Below, in pieces: positions 1 through 12,149 of a stretch of 64,000 nt of DNA (within the stretch, counting starts at the first letter, position 1; each line of letters opens with the position of its first letter). The position numbers and the translations under genes were made by a program. Source of the DNA: Croceibacterium segetis (GTDB lineage Bacteria; Pseudomonadota; Alphaproteobacteria; Sphingomonadales; Sphingomonadaceae). Under the pieces are notes generated by a model. That model was not told the DNA's origin. It did not search any database and saw only the letters and a list, made by a program, of their open reading frames with translations. The stretch spans positions 62,001 through 126,000 of the forward strand of contig NZ_JAANOZ010000002.1 in NCBI RefSeq assembly GCF_011320115.1, read 5' to 3'.

Positions 1-1
1 G

Positions 2-22
2 GCCCGCCGCGTCTGGGAGTAA
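2..22 (+). CDS. C-terminal end of an upstream gene (partial)
   Basis: One frame entering from the left edge reads six codons (ARRVWE) and stops at TAA, which overlaps the ATG of the next gene as TAATG. This looks like the tail of a cotranscribed upstream gene. Too little is visible to name it; a second TraB/GumN paralogue is a guess from how these genes often pair, not something seen here. Confidence 0.35.
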   Translation, partial: ARRVWE

Positions 23-876
23 TGCGCGCGCTCGCGGCGCTGGCGCTCGCGCTGGCGCTCGCCGGATGCGGCGAGCCGGCGCGCGACTGGCCCGCCCCTT
101 CGCCGGCGCTGTGGGAGGTGACTGGCCCGGGCGGCGCGCACGGCTGGCTGTTCGGCACGATCCATTCGCTGCCCGAGGGCGCCCACTGGCGCACCAAAGC
201 GGTCGACCAGGCGCTGGCCGATTCAGGCGTGCTGGTGGTGGAGATCGCCAACCTTGGCGATGCGGCGGCGGCAAAAGAGGCTTTCGACCGGCTGGCCACG
301 ACACCCGGGCTACCGCCGCTGTCGCAGCGCGTTCCGGCGAAGGAGCGCCCCGCCCTCGCCGCGTTTCTCGGGCGCGCCGGTCTCGCCGACGACGCCTTCC
401 CGCATACCGAGACCTGGGCCGCCGCGATCGTCCTCGCCAACCGGGCGCGCGGGCGCGATCCCGGGACCGGGGTCGACCGCGCGCTGATCGCCGGAGCGAA
501 ACGCGTCGAGGGGCTGGAGACGTTCGAGCAGCAGTACCGCGCCTTCGATGCGCTCCCGCCGGCCGAACAAGCCGACCTGTTGCTGGCGCTGGCCCGCGAG
601 GCCGACGACACGTCCGACGCGCGGCAGGTCGAGGCGTGGCTGACCGGGGACCTTGCCGGCCTCGAGAGCGATTCCTCCGCCGGCGTCCTCGCCGACCCCC
701 AGTTGCGCGAGGCACTGCAAGTCGCCCGCAACCGGCGCTGGGCGGAACGGATCGCCCGGTTGCTCGCTGGCCGGGAGCAGCCTTTCGTTGCCGTGGGCGA
801 AGCGCACATGTTCGGCGAGCAGAACTTACCCGAACTGCTCGAGGCGCGCGGTTACACCGTCCGCCGCGTGCAGTAA
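22..876 (+). CDS. TraB/GumN family lipoprotein
   Basis: The 284-aa protein begins with a short lipoprotein signal: a hydrophobic Leu/Ala run followed by lipobox LAGC at residues 13-16, so it is probably lipid-anchored after export. The mature part opens with the TraB/GumN pattern GWLFGTIHSLP near residue 42, and carries GVDRAL near 148 and a C-terminal VGEAHMFG near 257, i.e. the two GxxH-type motifs of this family. Members are related to metalloprotease-like TIKI/PrgY proteins, but the bacterial function is not established. The start overlaps the stop of the preceding reading frame, suggesting an operon. Confidence 0.85.
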   Translation: MRALAALALALALAGCGEPARDWPAPSPALWEVTGPGGAHGWLFGTIHSLPEGAHWRTKAVDQALADSGVLVVEIANLGDAAAAKEAFDRLATTPGLPPLSQRVPAKERPALAAFLGRAGLADDAFPHTETWAAAIVLANRARGRDPGTGVDRALIAGAKRVEGLETFEQQYRAFDALPPAEQADLLLALAREADDTSDARQVEAWLTGDLAGLESDSSAGVLADPQLREALQVARNRRWAERIARLLAGREQPFVAVGEAHMFGEQNLPELLEARGYTVRRVQ

Positions 877-1015
877 GGCCTTCCTTGCTTGCCCGCGGCT
901 GCGCTGCTTGAGGCAAGACTTGCACCGCGCGTCGCTTTCCCCTAGGGGCGCGCCTCCGTCATGGTCATCCCTGGAGGCGTGGCGGTAACCCAATGCAATT
1001 CGAAAGGCACGTGAC

Positions 1016-1702
1016 ATGAGCGACGCTCTCACCCTGCCGGCCGAGGCGCGCGAACGGGCTGGCAAGGGAGCCTCCCGCGAGTTGCGCCGTCAAGGCCGTG
1101 TTCCCGCCGTGATTTACGGCGGCAAGGAAGAACCCACCCCGATCCACCTCGAGGCGAAGGAGCTGGTCCGCCAGCTCGGCTCGGGCCACTTCATGAACTC
1201 GATCGTGATGATCGACGTCGGCGGCAAGATGGTTCGCACCCTGCCCAAAGACGTCGCCCTGCACCCGGTCACCGACCGGCCGCTGCACGTCGATTTCCTG
1301 CGGCTGTCGAAGGATGCGAAGATCCAGGTCGCCGTGCCGGTGGTGTTCGTCAACGAAGAGGAATCGCCCGGCCTCAAGAAGGGCGGCGTGCTCAACGTCG
1401 TGCGCCACGAGCTCGAGCTGGTTTGCGAATCCGACAAGATCCCCGACGAGATCAAGCTCGACGTCACCGGCCTCGACATCGGCGATTCGATCCACATCAG
1501 CCATGTCACGCTGCCCGAAGGCTCGGTCAGCGCGATCACCGACCGCGACTTCACCATCGCCACGGTCGTCGCCCCGTCGGCGATGAAGCGGACCGATGAG
1601 GAAGAAGCCGAGGAAGCCGCCGCCGGCGCCGCCGCACCGGCCGAAGCTGCCGGCGAGGAAACCGAAGCCAGCGAAGGCGAAGCGGAAGCGACCGAGCAGT
1701 AA
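1016..1702 (+). CDS. rplY: 50S ribosomal protein L25 (Ctc form)
   Basis: This 228-aa protein belongs to the long L25/Ctc form: an N-terminal 5S rRNA-binding L25 beta-barrel (about residues 5-95, including [16 protein letters not shown]), then the TL5/Ctc C-terminal beta domain (about 95-190). It ends in a low-complexity acidic tail rich in Glu and Ala. It binds 5S rRNA in the large subunit. It is followed by a strong terminator and then pth, a very common pairing. The 139-bp gap upstream probably holds its promoter, but I cannot pick clear -35/-10 boxes. Confidence 0.97.
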   Translation: MSDALTLPAEARERAGKGASRELRRQGRVPAVIYGGKEEPTPIHLEAKELVRQLGSGHFMNSIVMIDVGGKMVRTLPKDVALHPVTDRPLHVDFLRLSKDAKIQVAVPVVFVNEEESPGLKKGGVLNVVRHELELVCESDKIPDEIKLDVTGLDIGDSIHISHVTLPEGSVSAITDRDFTIATVVAPSAMKRTDEEEAEEAAAGAAAPAEAAGEETEASEGEAEATEQ

Positions 1703-1731
1703 TCCTCGCTCTTCCCGGACCGGACAAGCAG

Positions 1732-1766
1732 GCGCCGGCTCCGCAAGGGGCCGGCGCTTTGCTTTT
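1732..1766 (+). terminator. Rho-independent terminator after rplY
   Basis: An 11-bp stem (1732-1742 with 1747-1757, one G-U type pair) closes on a GCAA tetraloop and is followed by TTTGCTTTT. It lies 30 bp after the rplY stop and before pth, so pth is probably reached by read-through or by its own promoter. Confidence 0.85.
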
Positions 1767-1793
1767 CGCGCCCGCGCAGAATAGGACGCCGCG

Positions 1794-2372
1794 ATGCAAC
1801 TGTGGGTGGGCCTCGGCAATCCCGGACCTAAGCACGCGATGGAGCGGCACAACGTCGGCTTCATGGCGGCCGACGTGATCGCCGAGATGCACCGTTTCGG
1901 CCCGGTGCAGAAGAAGTTCCAGGGGTGGCTGCAGGAAGGCCGCATCGGCGGCGAGAAGATCCTCCTCCTCAAGCCGGCGACCTTCATGAACGAAAGCGGT
2001 CGCTCGGTCGGTGAGGCGCTGCGCTTCTACAAGCTCGGCATCGAAGACCTGACGGTGTTCCACGACGAGCTCGACCTCGCCCCGTTCAAGGTCAAGGTGA
2101 AGCGCGGCGGCGGCACCGCCGGGCACAACGGCCTCAGGAGCATCGACCAGCACCTCGGCCCCGATTTCCGCCGCGTGCGCCTCGGCATCGGCCATCCGGG
2201 GCACAAGGACCGCGTCACCGGCTACGTCCTCGGCAATTACGCCATGGGGGAGATGGACGACCTGACCGACATGCTCGCGGCCCTGGCCGGCGAGGCGGAA
2301 TGGCTCGCGAAGGGCGAGGACGCGCGGTTCATGAGCGACGTGGCGTTGAGACAGCAGGAGACCGAACGATGA
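1794..2372 (+). CDS. pth: peptidyl-tRNA hydrolase
   Basis: The 192-aa protein has all Pth landmarks: GLGNPG at residues 6-11, the catalytic His in ERHNVGF (residue 19), the FHDELDL segment near residue 83 with the catalytic Asp, and GHNGLRS near residue 106. It frees tRNA from drop-off peptidyl-tRNA in the cytosol. Its stop overlaps the ATG of the next gene by four bases (ATGA), so translation of the two is coupled. Confidence 0.98.
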   Translation: MQLWVGLGNPGPKHAMERHNVGFMAADVIAEMHRFGPVQKKFQGWLQEGRIGGEKILLLKPATFMNESGRSVGEALRFYKLGIEDLTVFHDELDLAPFKVKVKRGGGTAGHNGLRSIDQHLGPDFRRVRLGIGHPGHKDRVTGYVLGNYAMGEMDDLTDMLAALAGEAEWLAKGEDARFMSDVALRQQETER

Positions 2373-3592
2373 GCAAGCGCGTTTCCCTGGCCCTCATGTG
2401 CGGCGCGCTTACGGTCCTCGGCACTGCCTCCGCCGCCCAGGAGCCAACCGACAAGGCGGCCGATTACCGCGCCGACGCCCTGTCGTTCGCGCCGCTGGTC
2501 AACGAACGTTACGCCTATCTCGACCGACTGGGCGGGCATTTCGACCTGCCGCCGGCGCTCCAGCACGAGGCCGAGGCGGTTCACGACGACAAGTCGCTGC
2601 TGAAGTTCCTCGAACGCGGCGTGGCGCTGCTCGCCGACCACCACGCCATTACCGGCAGCTCGTTCAACGACAGCTGGGCGATCGTGCCGAGCTATTCGGA
2701 CATGTGGGTCGAGGAGAAGGACGGGACTTACACGATTACGTCGATTCGCTCGGCCTCCCCGGCCGAAGGCGTCGTCAAACCGGGAGACAAGCTGATTCAG
2801 GTCGCCGGCGTTCCGATGGCCCAGGCCGTCACCGCGTTCTGGCACGACCTCGGGCTCGACGCTCCGGATGCCGTTCACCGCGCCTATGCCGCCCGCGTTC
2901 TGCTCGCCGGACGACGCGACCGCGAACGCGCCTTCACGGTCCAGCGCGGGGCCAAGCAGCTGCCGCTGACCCTGCCGAGCCTCTATGCCGTGCGCAAGAA
3001 CGACCGGCCCCCGGTCACGGTTACCCACGACGGTCCCGCGTGGCGAGTGCGCTTCAACGACAGCATCGGCGATGACGCGACGATTCCCGCGTTCGACGCG
3101 GCGATGGCACAAATACCCGACGCCGCGCCGGTCATCCTCGACCTGACCGACACCGCCAGCGGCGGCAATTCGTCGATCGCCCGGGCGGTGATCGGCTGGT
3201 TCATCGACCGCCCGCGTCCCTATCAGGTCCATTCGAGCCCCGAGGAAGAGCGCGCCACCGGCGTTCCCCGGATGTGGGTCGAATACGTCATCCCGCGCGC
3301 GGGCAAGCATCACTCCGGCCCGGCGACGGTCCTGGCGGATCGCTGGACCGGGAGCATGGGCGAAGGCATGGCGATCGGCTTCGACGCGATGGGCGTGCCC
3401 GTCTGCGGTACGGCGATGGCCGGGCTGGTCGGCGCGGTCGACGACAACCGGCTCGAGCATTCGGGGCAGGTGGTGAAACTTCCGACGGAGCGGCTGACGA
3501 CGGTCGCCGGTCTGCCGCGCGAGCAATTCCAGCCGAAATCGCTCAGCGATCCGGCGTGCGCGACGATCGCCAGCGACAAGAAGGCGCGATAG
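2369..3592 (+). CDS. exported S41-like (tail-specific protease-like) protein with PDZ domain
   Basis: I start this 407-aa protein at the ATG overlapping the pth stop, because it then begins with a clean signal peptide (cleavage after about residue 23, TASAA). A PDZ-like segment lies near residues 125-155 (SPAEGVVKPGDKLIQVAG) and an S41-like core follows. The nucleophile region reads DRWTGSMGEGMAIG near residue 330, but the place where active members have a GK-containing motif reads CGTAMAGLVG, with no Lys. It may therefore be a catalytically altered member. Substrate unknown; periplasmic location inferred. Confidence 0.7.
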   Translation: MSKRVSLALMCGALTVLGTASAAQEPTDKAADYRADALSFAPLVNERYAYLDRLGGHFDLPPALQHEAEAVHDDKSLLKFLERGVALLADHHAITGSSFNDSWAIVPSYSDMWVEEKDGTYTITSIRSASPAEGVVKPGDKLIQVAGVPMAQAVTAFWHDLGLDAPDAVHRAYAARVLLAGRRDRERAFTVQRGAKQLPLTLPSLYAVRKNDRPPVTVTHDGPAWRVRFNDSIGDDATIPAFDAAMAQIPDAAPVILDLTDTASGGNSSIARAVIGWFIDRPRPYQVHSSPEEERATGVPRMWVEYVIPRAGKHHSGPATVLADRWTGSMGEGMAIGFDAMGVPVCGTAMAGLVGAVDDNRLEHSGQVVKLPTERLTTVAGLPREQFQPKSLSDPACATIASDKKAR

Positions 3593-3647
3593 CCAAGAGG
3601 CGAGGAGCGCGCTAAGCGCGCGCCACATTTTCTACCGAAGGATCGAA

Positions 3648-4748
3648 ATGGGTTTTCGTTGCGGAATCGTCGGGCTGCCGAATGTCGGCAAGTCCACCTT
3701 GTTCAACGCGCTGACCGAGACGCAGGCGGCGCAGGCGGCGAACTATCCGTTCTGCACGATCGAGCCGAACGTCGGCCAGGTGTCGGTGCCGGACGATCGA
3801 CTTGATCAGCTGGCGAAGATCGGCGGCAGCGCCAAGACCATTCCGACCCAGCTCGGCTTCGTCGACATCGCCGGCTTGGTCAAAGGCGCGAGCAAGGGCG
3901 AAGGCCTGGGCAACCAGTTCCTCGGCAACATCCGCGAGGTCGACGCGATCGTCCACGTGCTGCGTTGCTTCGAGGACGACGACATCCAGCATGTCGCCAA
4001 CAAGGTCGACCCGCTCAGCGACGCCGAAGTGGTTGAGACCGAGCTGATGCTGGCGGATCTCGAAAGCCTCGAGAAACGCGTCCCAGCGGCCGCCAAGAAG
4101 GCGACCGGCGGCGACAAGGAGGCGAAGGTGATGGCCAGCGTGCTCGGCCAGGCGCTCGAGCTCTTGCGCGAGGGCAAGCCGGCGCGGTTGACCGAGCCGA
4201 ACGGCGACGACGAGGCGCGCGTGTTCGCCCAGGCTCAGCTGCTGACCGCCAAGCCGGTGCTCTACGTCTGCAACGTCGCCGAGGAGGACGCCGCCAACGG
4301 CAACGCCATGTCCGAGCAGGTCTTCGCCAAGGCCAAGAGCGAGGGGGCCGAGGCCGTTGTCGTATCCGCCGCGATCGAAAGCGAGCTGGTGGCGATGGAG
4401 CCGGACGAACGGGCGGAATATCTCGCCGACCTCGGGCTCACCGAAAGCGGCCTCAGCCGCGTGATCCGCGCCGGTTACAAGCTGCTCGGCCTCAACACCT
4501 TCTTCACCGTCGGGCCCAAGGAAGCGCGCGCCTGGACCTTTCACAAGGGCGCCAAGGCGCCGCAGGCGGCGGGCGAAATCCACACCGACTTCGAGCGCGG
4601 CTTCATCCGCGCCGAGACGATCGCCTTCGACGACTACGTCAAGTTCGGCGGCGAGGCCGGCGCCCGCGAAGCCGGCAAGCTGCGCCAGGAAGGCAAGGAA
4701 TACCTCGTGCAGGACGGCGACGTGATGCTGTTCAAGTTCAACGTCTGA
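3648..4748 (+). CDS. ychF: redox-regulated ribosome-associated ATPase YchF
   Basis: The 366-aa protein is full length for YchF/OLA1. The P-loop GLPNVGKST is at residues 9-17, the G3 region (DIAGLVKGASKGEGLGN) near residue 70, and the G4-equivalent NVAE, which gives ATP rather than GTP preference in this family, near residue 206. The C-terminal TGS domain includes the segment FFTVGPKEARAWT. It is a cytosolic universal Obg-family ATPase tied to translation and stress. The ATG is preceded by AAGGATCGAA. Confidence 0.98.
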   Translation: MGFRCGIVGLPNVGKSTLFNALTETQAAQAANYPFCTIEPNVGQVSVPDDRLDQLAKIGGSAKTIPTQLGFVDIAGLVKGASKGEGLGNQFLGNIREVDAIVHVLRCFEDDDIQHVANKVDPLSDAEVVETELMLADLESLEKRVPAAAKKATGGDKEAKVMASVLGQALELLREGKPARLTEPNGDDEARVFAQAQLLTAKPVLYVCNVAEEDAANGNAMSEQVFAKAKSEGAEAVVVSAAIESELVAMEPDERAEYLADLGLTESGLSRVIRAGYKLLGLNTFFTVGPKEARAWTFHKGAKAPQAAGEIHTDFERGFIRAETIAFDDYVKFGGEAGAREAGKLRQEGKEYLVQDGDVMLFKFNV

Positions 4749-4763
4749 GCGGGCCACGAAAAA

Positions 4764-4791
4764 GGGCGCGGAAGCCGAAGCTGCCGCGCCC
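4764..4791 (-). terminator. terminator between convergent ychF and TPR gene
   Basis: An 8-bp GC stem (4764-4771 with 4784-4791) sits between two convergent genes. On the minus strand it is followed by TTTTTCG, so it is a strong intrinsic terminator for the TPR gene. On the plus strand only CTTGTTC follows, so termination of ychF there is weaker. Confidence 0.75.
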
Positions 4792-4811
4792 CTTGTTCGA
4801 TTGGTCCGGTG

Positions 4812-6143
4812 TCAGGCCGCTGGCGGAGCGGGCGGAGCCGGCGGAGCCGGCGGCGCATTCTTGCTGTCGATGTAGGCCTGCCACATCCTGGCGATGGTCG
4901 CCCGCGTGCCGCCGACCCGTTGCAGGGTGGCCTTCGCCTGGTCGGGCTGCCCCGCGTTGAGCTGGGAGATGCCGAGACGCGTCAGGATCATGTCGCGGTC
5001 TTTCACGCCCTTGTCGAGCGCCAGCTGGTACATCGCCGCCGCCTGGGCGTAATCACCGAGCGAGAAGAACGCGTCGCCCGCGCCTTGCGCGGTCGAGCCG
5101 TTGGCCGCGCTCTTTGCATCGGCGGCCAGAGCGGGCGCATCCTTGCGATCGAGTGCGACGCGGGTGGTCGCGGTGGTCTTGGCTTCGGTGTAGATCGGAT
5201 CGCTTGTCGTGAGTGCGCCCGCCTTGACGCCCTCGTCGAGCACCGCGAGCACTTCGCCGGCCATCAGCCGCGGGTCGGCCGCCTGGATATACTCGACGTA
5301 TTCGTTCCGCTCCTTCAGCGTGCCGGTCGCGCGCATCAGCCGAAGCATGTCGAGCTGGCCTTGCGGGTCGAACGGGCTGACCGCGCGGATCACCTGCAAC
5401 GAGCTGAGCCAGGATTTCTGGCTCGGATAGTCGTGCACCAGCATCTCCGAGAACTCGGCTGCTTGAGGGGCGAGCCTGGCCTGGTAGGCCACCTGAAGCC
5501 CGCGCAGCATCCAGTCGTTGGGCGCCTTGCGCCCGGCCGCTTCCTCCTGCTTGATGACGTCGGACAGGTACTTGAGGCCTTCGACCGCCTGGTTCGAGCC
5601 GAAATAAGTCTCGGCGATCGCCGGACGGGCGTCGTTATCGGTGTAACCGGCCTGCTGGGCCGCCTGGAATTGCGTGCGCGCCTCGGCGTAGTTCTTCTCG
5701 TCGTAAGCGAACTTGCCGAGGAAGAAGTGGAACAGGCCGGCCTGCGCGTTGCTGATCTTGCCGCCATCCAGCGCCAGCTCGATGCCCTGCTTTTCCAGCG
5801 GGATGTCCTTGAGCTTGCCGCCGAGGGAAATCAGCGCGAGGCCGAAGGTGTTCTTGTCGGTGCTGTTCTGGATCGCTGCCTGGATCGTCGGCACCATGGC
5901 CTTGGCGGCGGCGAAGTCGCCGGCCGGATTGTTGACGATCGTCTGAAACGGCGCATAGGCGGCGGCAAAGGCCGCCGAGTTGCCTTCCGCTTTCGGCGCT
6001 TCCTTCTTGTCCTTGGCGAACGCGGGGGCCGACACGGCGACGCCGCCGAGCGCCATTCCGCTCGCCAGCGCGGCGGCGAGCACCGCACGAGGAGCGAAGC
6101 GCTTGCGCGAGCCAGCGACGTGATGAGTGGACTTGCGGTACAT
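4812..6143 (-). CDS. exported tetratricopeptide-repeat protein
   Basis: I start this 443-aa protein at the ATG preceded by AGGAGAGACGAATTT. It has a long basic signal peptide (residues 1-45, ending SAPAFA). The rest is helical with TPR-like units, for example near residues 165-245 (FFLGKFAYDEKNYAEARTQF) and 330-400 (AGDAFFSLGDYAQAAAMYQ). It ends in a short proline/alanine repeat (PPAPPAPPAPPAA). It is probably a periplasmic scaffold; I do not recognise a named family. Confidence 0.8.
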   Translation of the reverse strand: MYRKSTHHVAGSRKRFAPRAVLAAALASGMALGGVAVSAPAFAKDKKEAPKAEGNSAAFAAAYAPFQTIVNNPAGDFAAAKAMVPTIQAAIQNSTDKNTFGLALISLGGKLKDIPLEKQGIELALDGGKISNAQAGLFHFFLGKFAYDEKNYAEARTQFQAAQQAGYTDNDARPAIAETYFGSNQAVEGLKYLSDVIKQEEAAGRKAPNDWMLRGLQVAYQARLAPQAAEFSEMLVHDYPSQKSWLSSLQVIRAVSPFDPQGQLDMLRLMRATGTLKERNEYVEYIQAADPRLMAGEVLAVLDEGVKAGALTTSDPIYTEAKTTATTRVALDRKDAPALAADAKSAANGSTAQGAGDAFFSLGDYAQAAAMYQLALDKGVKDRDMILTRLGISQLNAGQPDQAKATLQRVGGTRATIARMWQAYIDSKNAPPAPPAPPAPPAA

Positions 6144-6439
6144 AAATTCGTCTCTCCTGAGGAAACCGTCGGCCGCGCCGGCCGCTGAAAATTCTGCGCG
6201 CGCTCCTGCCGCGTCGCGCAGCAATTTGCAAATGCCAAGCTAGCTCCGGTGCGCTGAATAGCGATTGAACACCTCGTTGTTGCGACGAAACGGCCAGGGG
6301 CCCCGGAACCGGGCTGGAAGTGTGGAAAACGAGGCCCATATGGGCCTACACACCCCCCGCAAGCTGGCACCGCCGCACCCTTTGCCCTAGGGTCCGCGCC
6401 ACGCCACTTACCCTATAACAGAACAGGCCGATTTCGCAG

Positions 6440-9232
<2,793 letters not shown>

Positions 9233-9253
9233 CGCTCCGCCTCGAATTGCCCC

Positions 9254-9284
9254 TTGACCCTCACGCGGCGTGAGGGACTATCAG
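9254..9284 (+). promoter_or_regulatory. MerR-type promoter with operator in a 19-bp spacer
   Basis: TTGACC (9254-9259) and TATCAG (9279-9284) are separated by 19 bp, longer than the normal 17. The spacer region holds a perfect dyad CCTCACG-CGG-CGTGAGG (9259-9275). This is the hallmark layout of MerR-family promoters, in which the regulator untwists the overlong spacer. It sits 26 bp upstream of the TipA-like gene, so autoregulation is very likely. Confidence 0.85.
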
Positions 9285-9309
9285 CCGTCCTCGCGGAAGG
9301 ACGATCGAC

Positions 9310-10083
9310 ATGGGCACCTACACCGTCAAGCAGCTCGCACGGCTCTCCGGAGTCTCCGTGCGCACGCTGCATCACTACGACGAGATCGGGCTGCTCAAAC
9401 CGGCGTTCACCGGCGAGAACCGCTATCGCTACTACGGCCGCGAGGAGCTCCTGCGCCTGCAGGACATCCTGTTCCATCGCGAGCTCGGCGTTCCGCTGCA
9501 GGAGATCGGCAAGCTGCTCGATCTCCAAGGCCGCGACCGGGCGGCCGTGCTCAGCGAGCATCGCAACTGGCTCGACCAGAGGATCAAGCGCTCTCGCCAA
9601 CTCCTGCGGACGATCGACCGCACGATCGCCGAATTGAACGGAGAAGGCACCATGAACGACAAGGACATCTACAAGGGCTTCGCGCCCGAAAAGCAGGCCG
9701 AGTACGAAGAGTGGCTCGTCAAGCGCTACGGCGGCGACATGCGCGACCGGATCGAAGCAAGCAAGGCGAAGCTCGCCTCGCTCAGCGAAGAAGGGCTGAA
9801 GGCACGGCTGGCCGAAGGGGAGGCCGCATCGCGCGCGCTGGCGGACGCATTCAAAGCCGGGGCGAAACCTGACGATCCGTCCAACGACCCGCTGCTCGCT
9901 CGTCACCATGGCTGGATTGCCGGGATGTGGGATCGGGCCTGCCCGCCGCAGGCCTATGCCGGGCTGTCCGACCTTTACCTCGAGAACCCGGACTTCCGGG
10001 CCATGTTCGAGAAGCAGCGCGAGGGTTTCGCCGAATGGCTGGCGGCAGCGATGAAGGCTTACGCAGCGCGACTGTCCGGCTGA
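9310..10083 (+). CDS. TipA-like MerR family transcriptional activator with TipAS drug-sensing domain
   Basis: The 257-aa protein has an N-terminal winged HTH (residues 2-70: YTVKQLARLSGVSVRTLHHY), a dimerising coiled coil (about 75-115) and a C-terminal TipAS-like domain (about 125-250, including GWIAGMWDRACP and YLENPDFRAMFE). TipAS-type domains bind thiopeptides or other bulky drugs in relatives. A second in-frame ATG at 9652, preceded by GGAG, could make the drug-binding domain alone, as reported for Streptomyces tipA. The 3' end overlaps the convergent lysoplasmalogenase gene by 25 bp. Confidence 0.92.
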   Translation: MGTYTVKQLARLSGVSVRTLHHYDEIGLLKPAFTGENRYRYYGREELLRLQDILFHRELGVPLQEIGKLLDLQGRDRAAVLSEHRNWLDQRIKRSRQLLRTIDRTIAELNGEGTMNDKDIYKGFAPEKQAEYEEWLVKRYGGDMRDRIEASKAKLASLSEEGLKARLAEGEAASRALADAFKAGAKPDDPSNDPLLARHHGWIAGMWDRACPPQAYAGLSDLYLENPDFRAMFEKQREGFAEWLAAAMKAYAARLSG

Positions 10084-10727
10084 CGCGAGTGCAGGCGCTG
10101 CACCACACCGACGGCGATCAGGAACTGGCCGACATAGTACAGCGGCCAGACCAGCGCGTCGGCTTGGCCCTGCCCCATCAACGGTCCCTCCCCCGCGATG
10201 AGCAGCAGGTCGGAGGCGAGGAAGAGCGCGGCGCCGACACCGACGCGGTAGCGCGGGAAAGCGCTCATCCACGCGCACGCGGCCATGGCCCCGAGCGCGA
10301 GGCCGTAAAGCCCGGTCGACCAGGCCGTCGCCCGGTCGGCCGGGAGCAGCCATGCCAGCAGCGGCGTCAGCAACAACATCGCCACCGCGGCCGCTTTCTG
10401 CGTCGGCGTGGCGTGCTCGCGCGGGTGGCGCAGGTACAGCGAGATCGCGATCACGTGATACGTGAAGAACAACAGCGCGCCGGAGCCGACGTCGATTTCG
10501 AGCACCATGTCCCCGAGCGCGGCGATGGCCATCATTCCAGCGAGCCAGCGGCTCTCCCGCCCGCCATGGACAAAGGCGTACAGCGCCAGCAGAGCGCACC
10601 CCGCGCCTTTGACGGGGATGAGGAAGAGTTCCGGCATCGTCGAAACGCGCAGCGCATAATACGCGACGGCCGCGACAATGCTCGCCACCAGCCACGGCCG
10701 TTTCTCGATCAACGCGCGCCTCGGCAT
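10059..10727 (-). CDS. lysoplasmalogenase (YhhN family membrane protein)
   Basis: The 222-aa protein is almost entirely transmembrane, with about eight hydrophobic helices. The YhhN-family pattern includes FLIPVKGAGCALLALYAF (about residue 37) and ALGDMVLEIDVGSGALLF (about 70), with the conserved acidic residues GD and E expected for the lysoplasmalogenase active site. The family cleaves vinyl-ether bonds of lysoplasmalogens, though bacterial substrates are uncertain. The start chosen has GGGGAGGGCG directly upstream. Confidence 0.85.
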   Translation of the reverse strand: MPRRALIEKRPWLVASIVAAVAYYALRVSTMPELFLIPVKGAGCALLALYAFVHGGRESRWLAGMMAIAALGDMVLEIDVGSGALLFFTYHVIAISLYLRHPREHATPTQKAAAVAMLLLTPLLAWLLPADRATAWSTGLYGLALGAMAACAWMSAFPRYRVGVGAALFLASDLLLIAGEGPLMGQGQADALVWPLYYVGQFLIAVGVVQRLHSRQPDSRAA

Positions 10728-10798
10728 CGCCCTCCCCTTCGCCTTTCGCGTGAGTTGCCCTTGATGTGGAGTGCACGCAAGCACTAGGCGGGTTAGCA

Positions 10799-12148
10799 AT
10801 GTCTTACGATGTCCATATCGTCGGCGGCGGACTCGCCGGCAGCGAGGCGGCCTGGCAGCTCGGCCGGCGCGGAGTGCGCGTGCGTCTCTCGGAGATGCGC
10901 GGCGGAGGGGATTCGACGCCTGCCCACCAAGGCGAGGGGCTCGCCGAGCTGGTCTGCTCGAACAGCTTCCGCTCCGACGACGACGAGCGCAACGCCGTCG
11001 GCCTGCTGCATCACGAGATGCGCCGCCTGGATTCGCTCATCATGCGTGCGGGGGAAAAGGCGCGAGTGCCCGCCGGTTCGGCGATGGCGGTCGACCGCGC
11101 CGTGTTCTCCGCCGAAGTCGAGCGCGAATTGCGCTCGCTGCCCAACGTCGAGATCGTCCGCGAGCGCGTCGACATCCTCCCGGAGAGCGGCCTGACCATC
11201 GTCGCCACCGGGCCCCTCACGGCAGCTTCGCTCGCCGCCAGCATCGGCGCAGCCACGGGGCGCGAGAGCCTGGCGTTCTTCGATGCCATCGCCCCGATCG
11301 TCCACCACGAGAGCATCGACATGTCGGTGTGCTGGATGGCCGCGCGGTGGGACAAGGGCGGGAAGGACTACATCAATTGCCCGATGACCCGCGAACAGTA
11401 CGAGACTTTCGTGCAGGGGCTGCTCGACGGCGAGAAGACCGAATTCCGCGGATGGGAAGCGAACACGCCCTATTTCGACGGCTGCATGCCGATCGAGGTG
11501 ATGGCCGCGCGCGGCCCCGAAACGCTGCGCTTCGGACCGATGAAGCCCGTCGGGCTCGACAATCCGCATTGGGCCACCGCCGAGCATCCGACAGGGCGCT
11601 GGCCCTATGCCGTCGTCCAGCTACGGCAGGACAACAAGCTCGGAACGCTGTGGAACATGGTCGGCTTCCAGACCAAGCTCAAGCACGCCGAGCAGGTCCG
11701 CCTGTTCCGCACCATCCCCGGCCTCGAGAACGCCGAGTTCGCCCGGCTCGGAGGCTTGCACCGCAATACCTTCCTCAATTCACCGATGTTGCTCGACCGG
11801 CAGCTGCGGCTGAACAGCGCGCCGCATGTCCGCTTCGCCGGGCAGATCACCGGCTGCGAGGGATACGTCGAGAGTTCGGCCGTGGGCCTGCTCGCCGGGT
11901 TGATGACAGCGGCGGAACTGACCGGCGGCGAATGGTCGTCACCCCCGCGCACCAGCGCGATGGGCGCCCTGCTCGCCCACATCACCGGCGATGCCGAAGC
12001 CGAGAGCTACCAGCCGATGAACGTCAACTTCGGATTGTTTCCCCCGCTGCCCGAGGTGAAGAAGAAGCAGCGCAAGGAAGCGTACACCGAAAGGGCAAAG
12101 GCCGACTTCGGCGGCTGGTTGGCAGAACTGGAGCTGGTCCCGGCCTGA
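10799..12148 (+). CDS. trmFO: methylenetetrahydrofolate-tRNA-(uracil54-C5)-methyltransferase TrmFO
   Basis: The 449-aa flavoprotein begins with the FAD-binding [14 protein letters not shown]. It carries both TrmFO cysteines, in AELVCSNSF (about residue 52) and [10 protein letters not shown] (about 225), which distinguish it from GidA. It makes ribothymidine at position 54 of tRNA using methylene-THF and FADH2. The ribosome-binding site is weak. The 3' end is one base from the end of the convergent EF-hand gene. Confidence 0.96.
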   Translation: MSYDVHIVGGGLAGSEAAWQLGRRGVRVRLSEMRGGGDSTPAHQGEGLAELVCSNSFRSDDDERNAVGLLHHEMRRLDSLIMRAGEKARVPAGSAMAVDRAVFSAEVERELRSLPNVEIVRERVDILPESGLTIVATGPLTAASLAASIGAATGRESLAFFDAIAPIVHHESIDMSVCWMAARWDKGGKDYINCPMTREQYETFVQGLLDGEKTEFRGWEANTPYFDGCMPIEVMAARGPETLRFGPMKPVGLDNPHWATAEHPTGRWPYAVVQLRQDNKLGTLWNMVGFQTKLKHAEQVRLFRTIPGLENAEFARLGGLHRNTFLNSPMLLDRQLRLNSAPHVRFAGQITGCEGYVESSAVGLLAGLMTAAELTGGEWSSPPRTSAMGALLAHITGDAEAESYQPMNVNFGLFPPLPEVKKKQRKEAYTERAKADFGGWLAELELVPA

Positions 12149-12149
12149 G

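Noticed and set aside
4809-6188. 459-codon plus-strand frame opposite the TPR gene
   Set aside because: The minus strand has a good ribosome-binding site, a signal peptide and TPR units; this frame is rich in Arg/Gly and looks like a shadow.
6361-6439. gyrA promoter boxes (TTGCCC and TATAAC)
   Set aside because: The spacing is about 26 bp, too long for a normal promoter.
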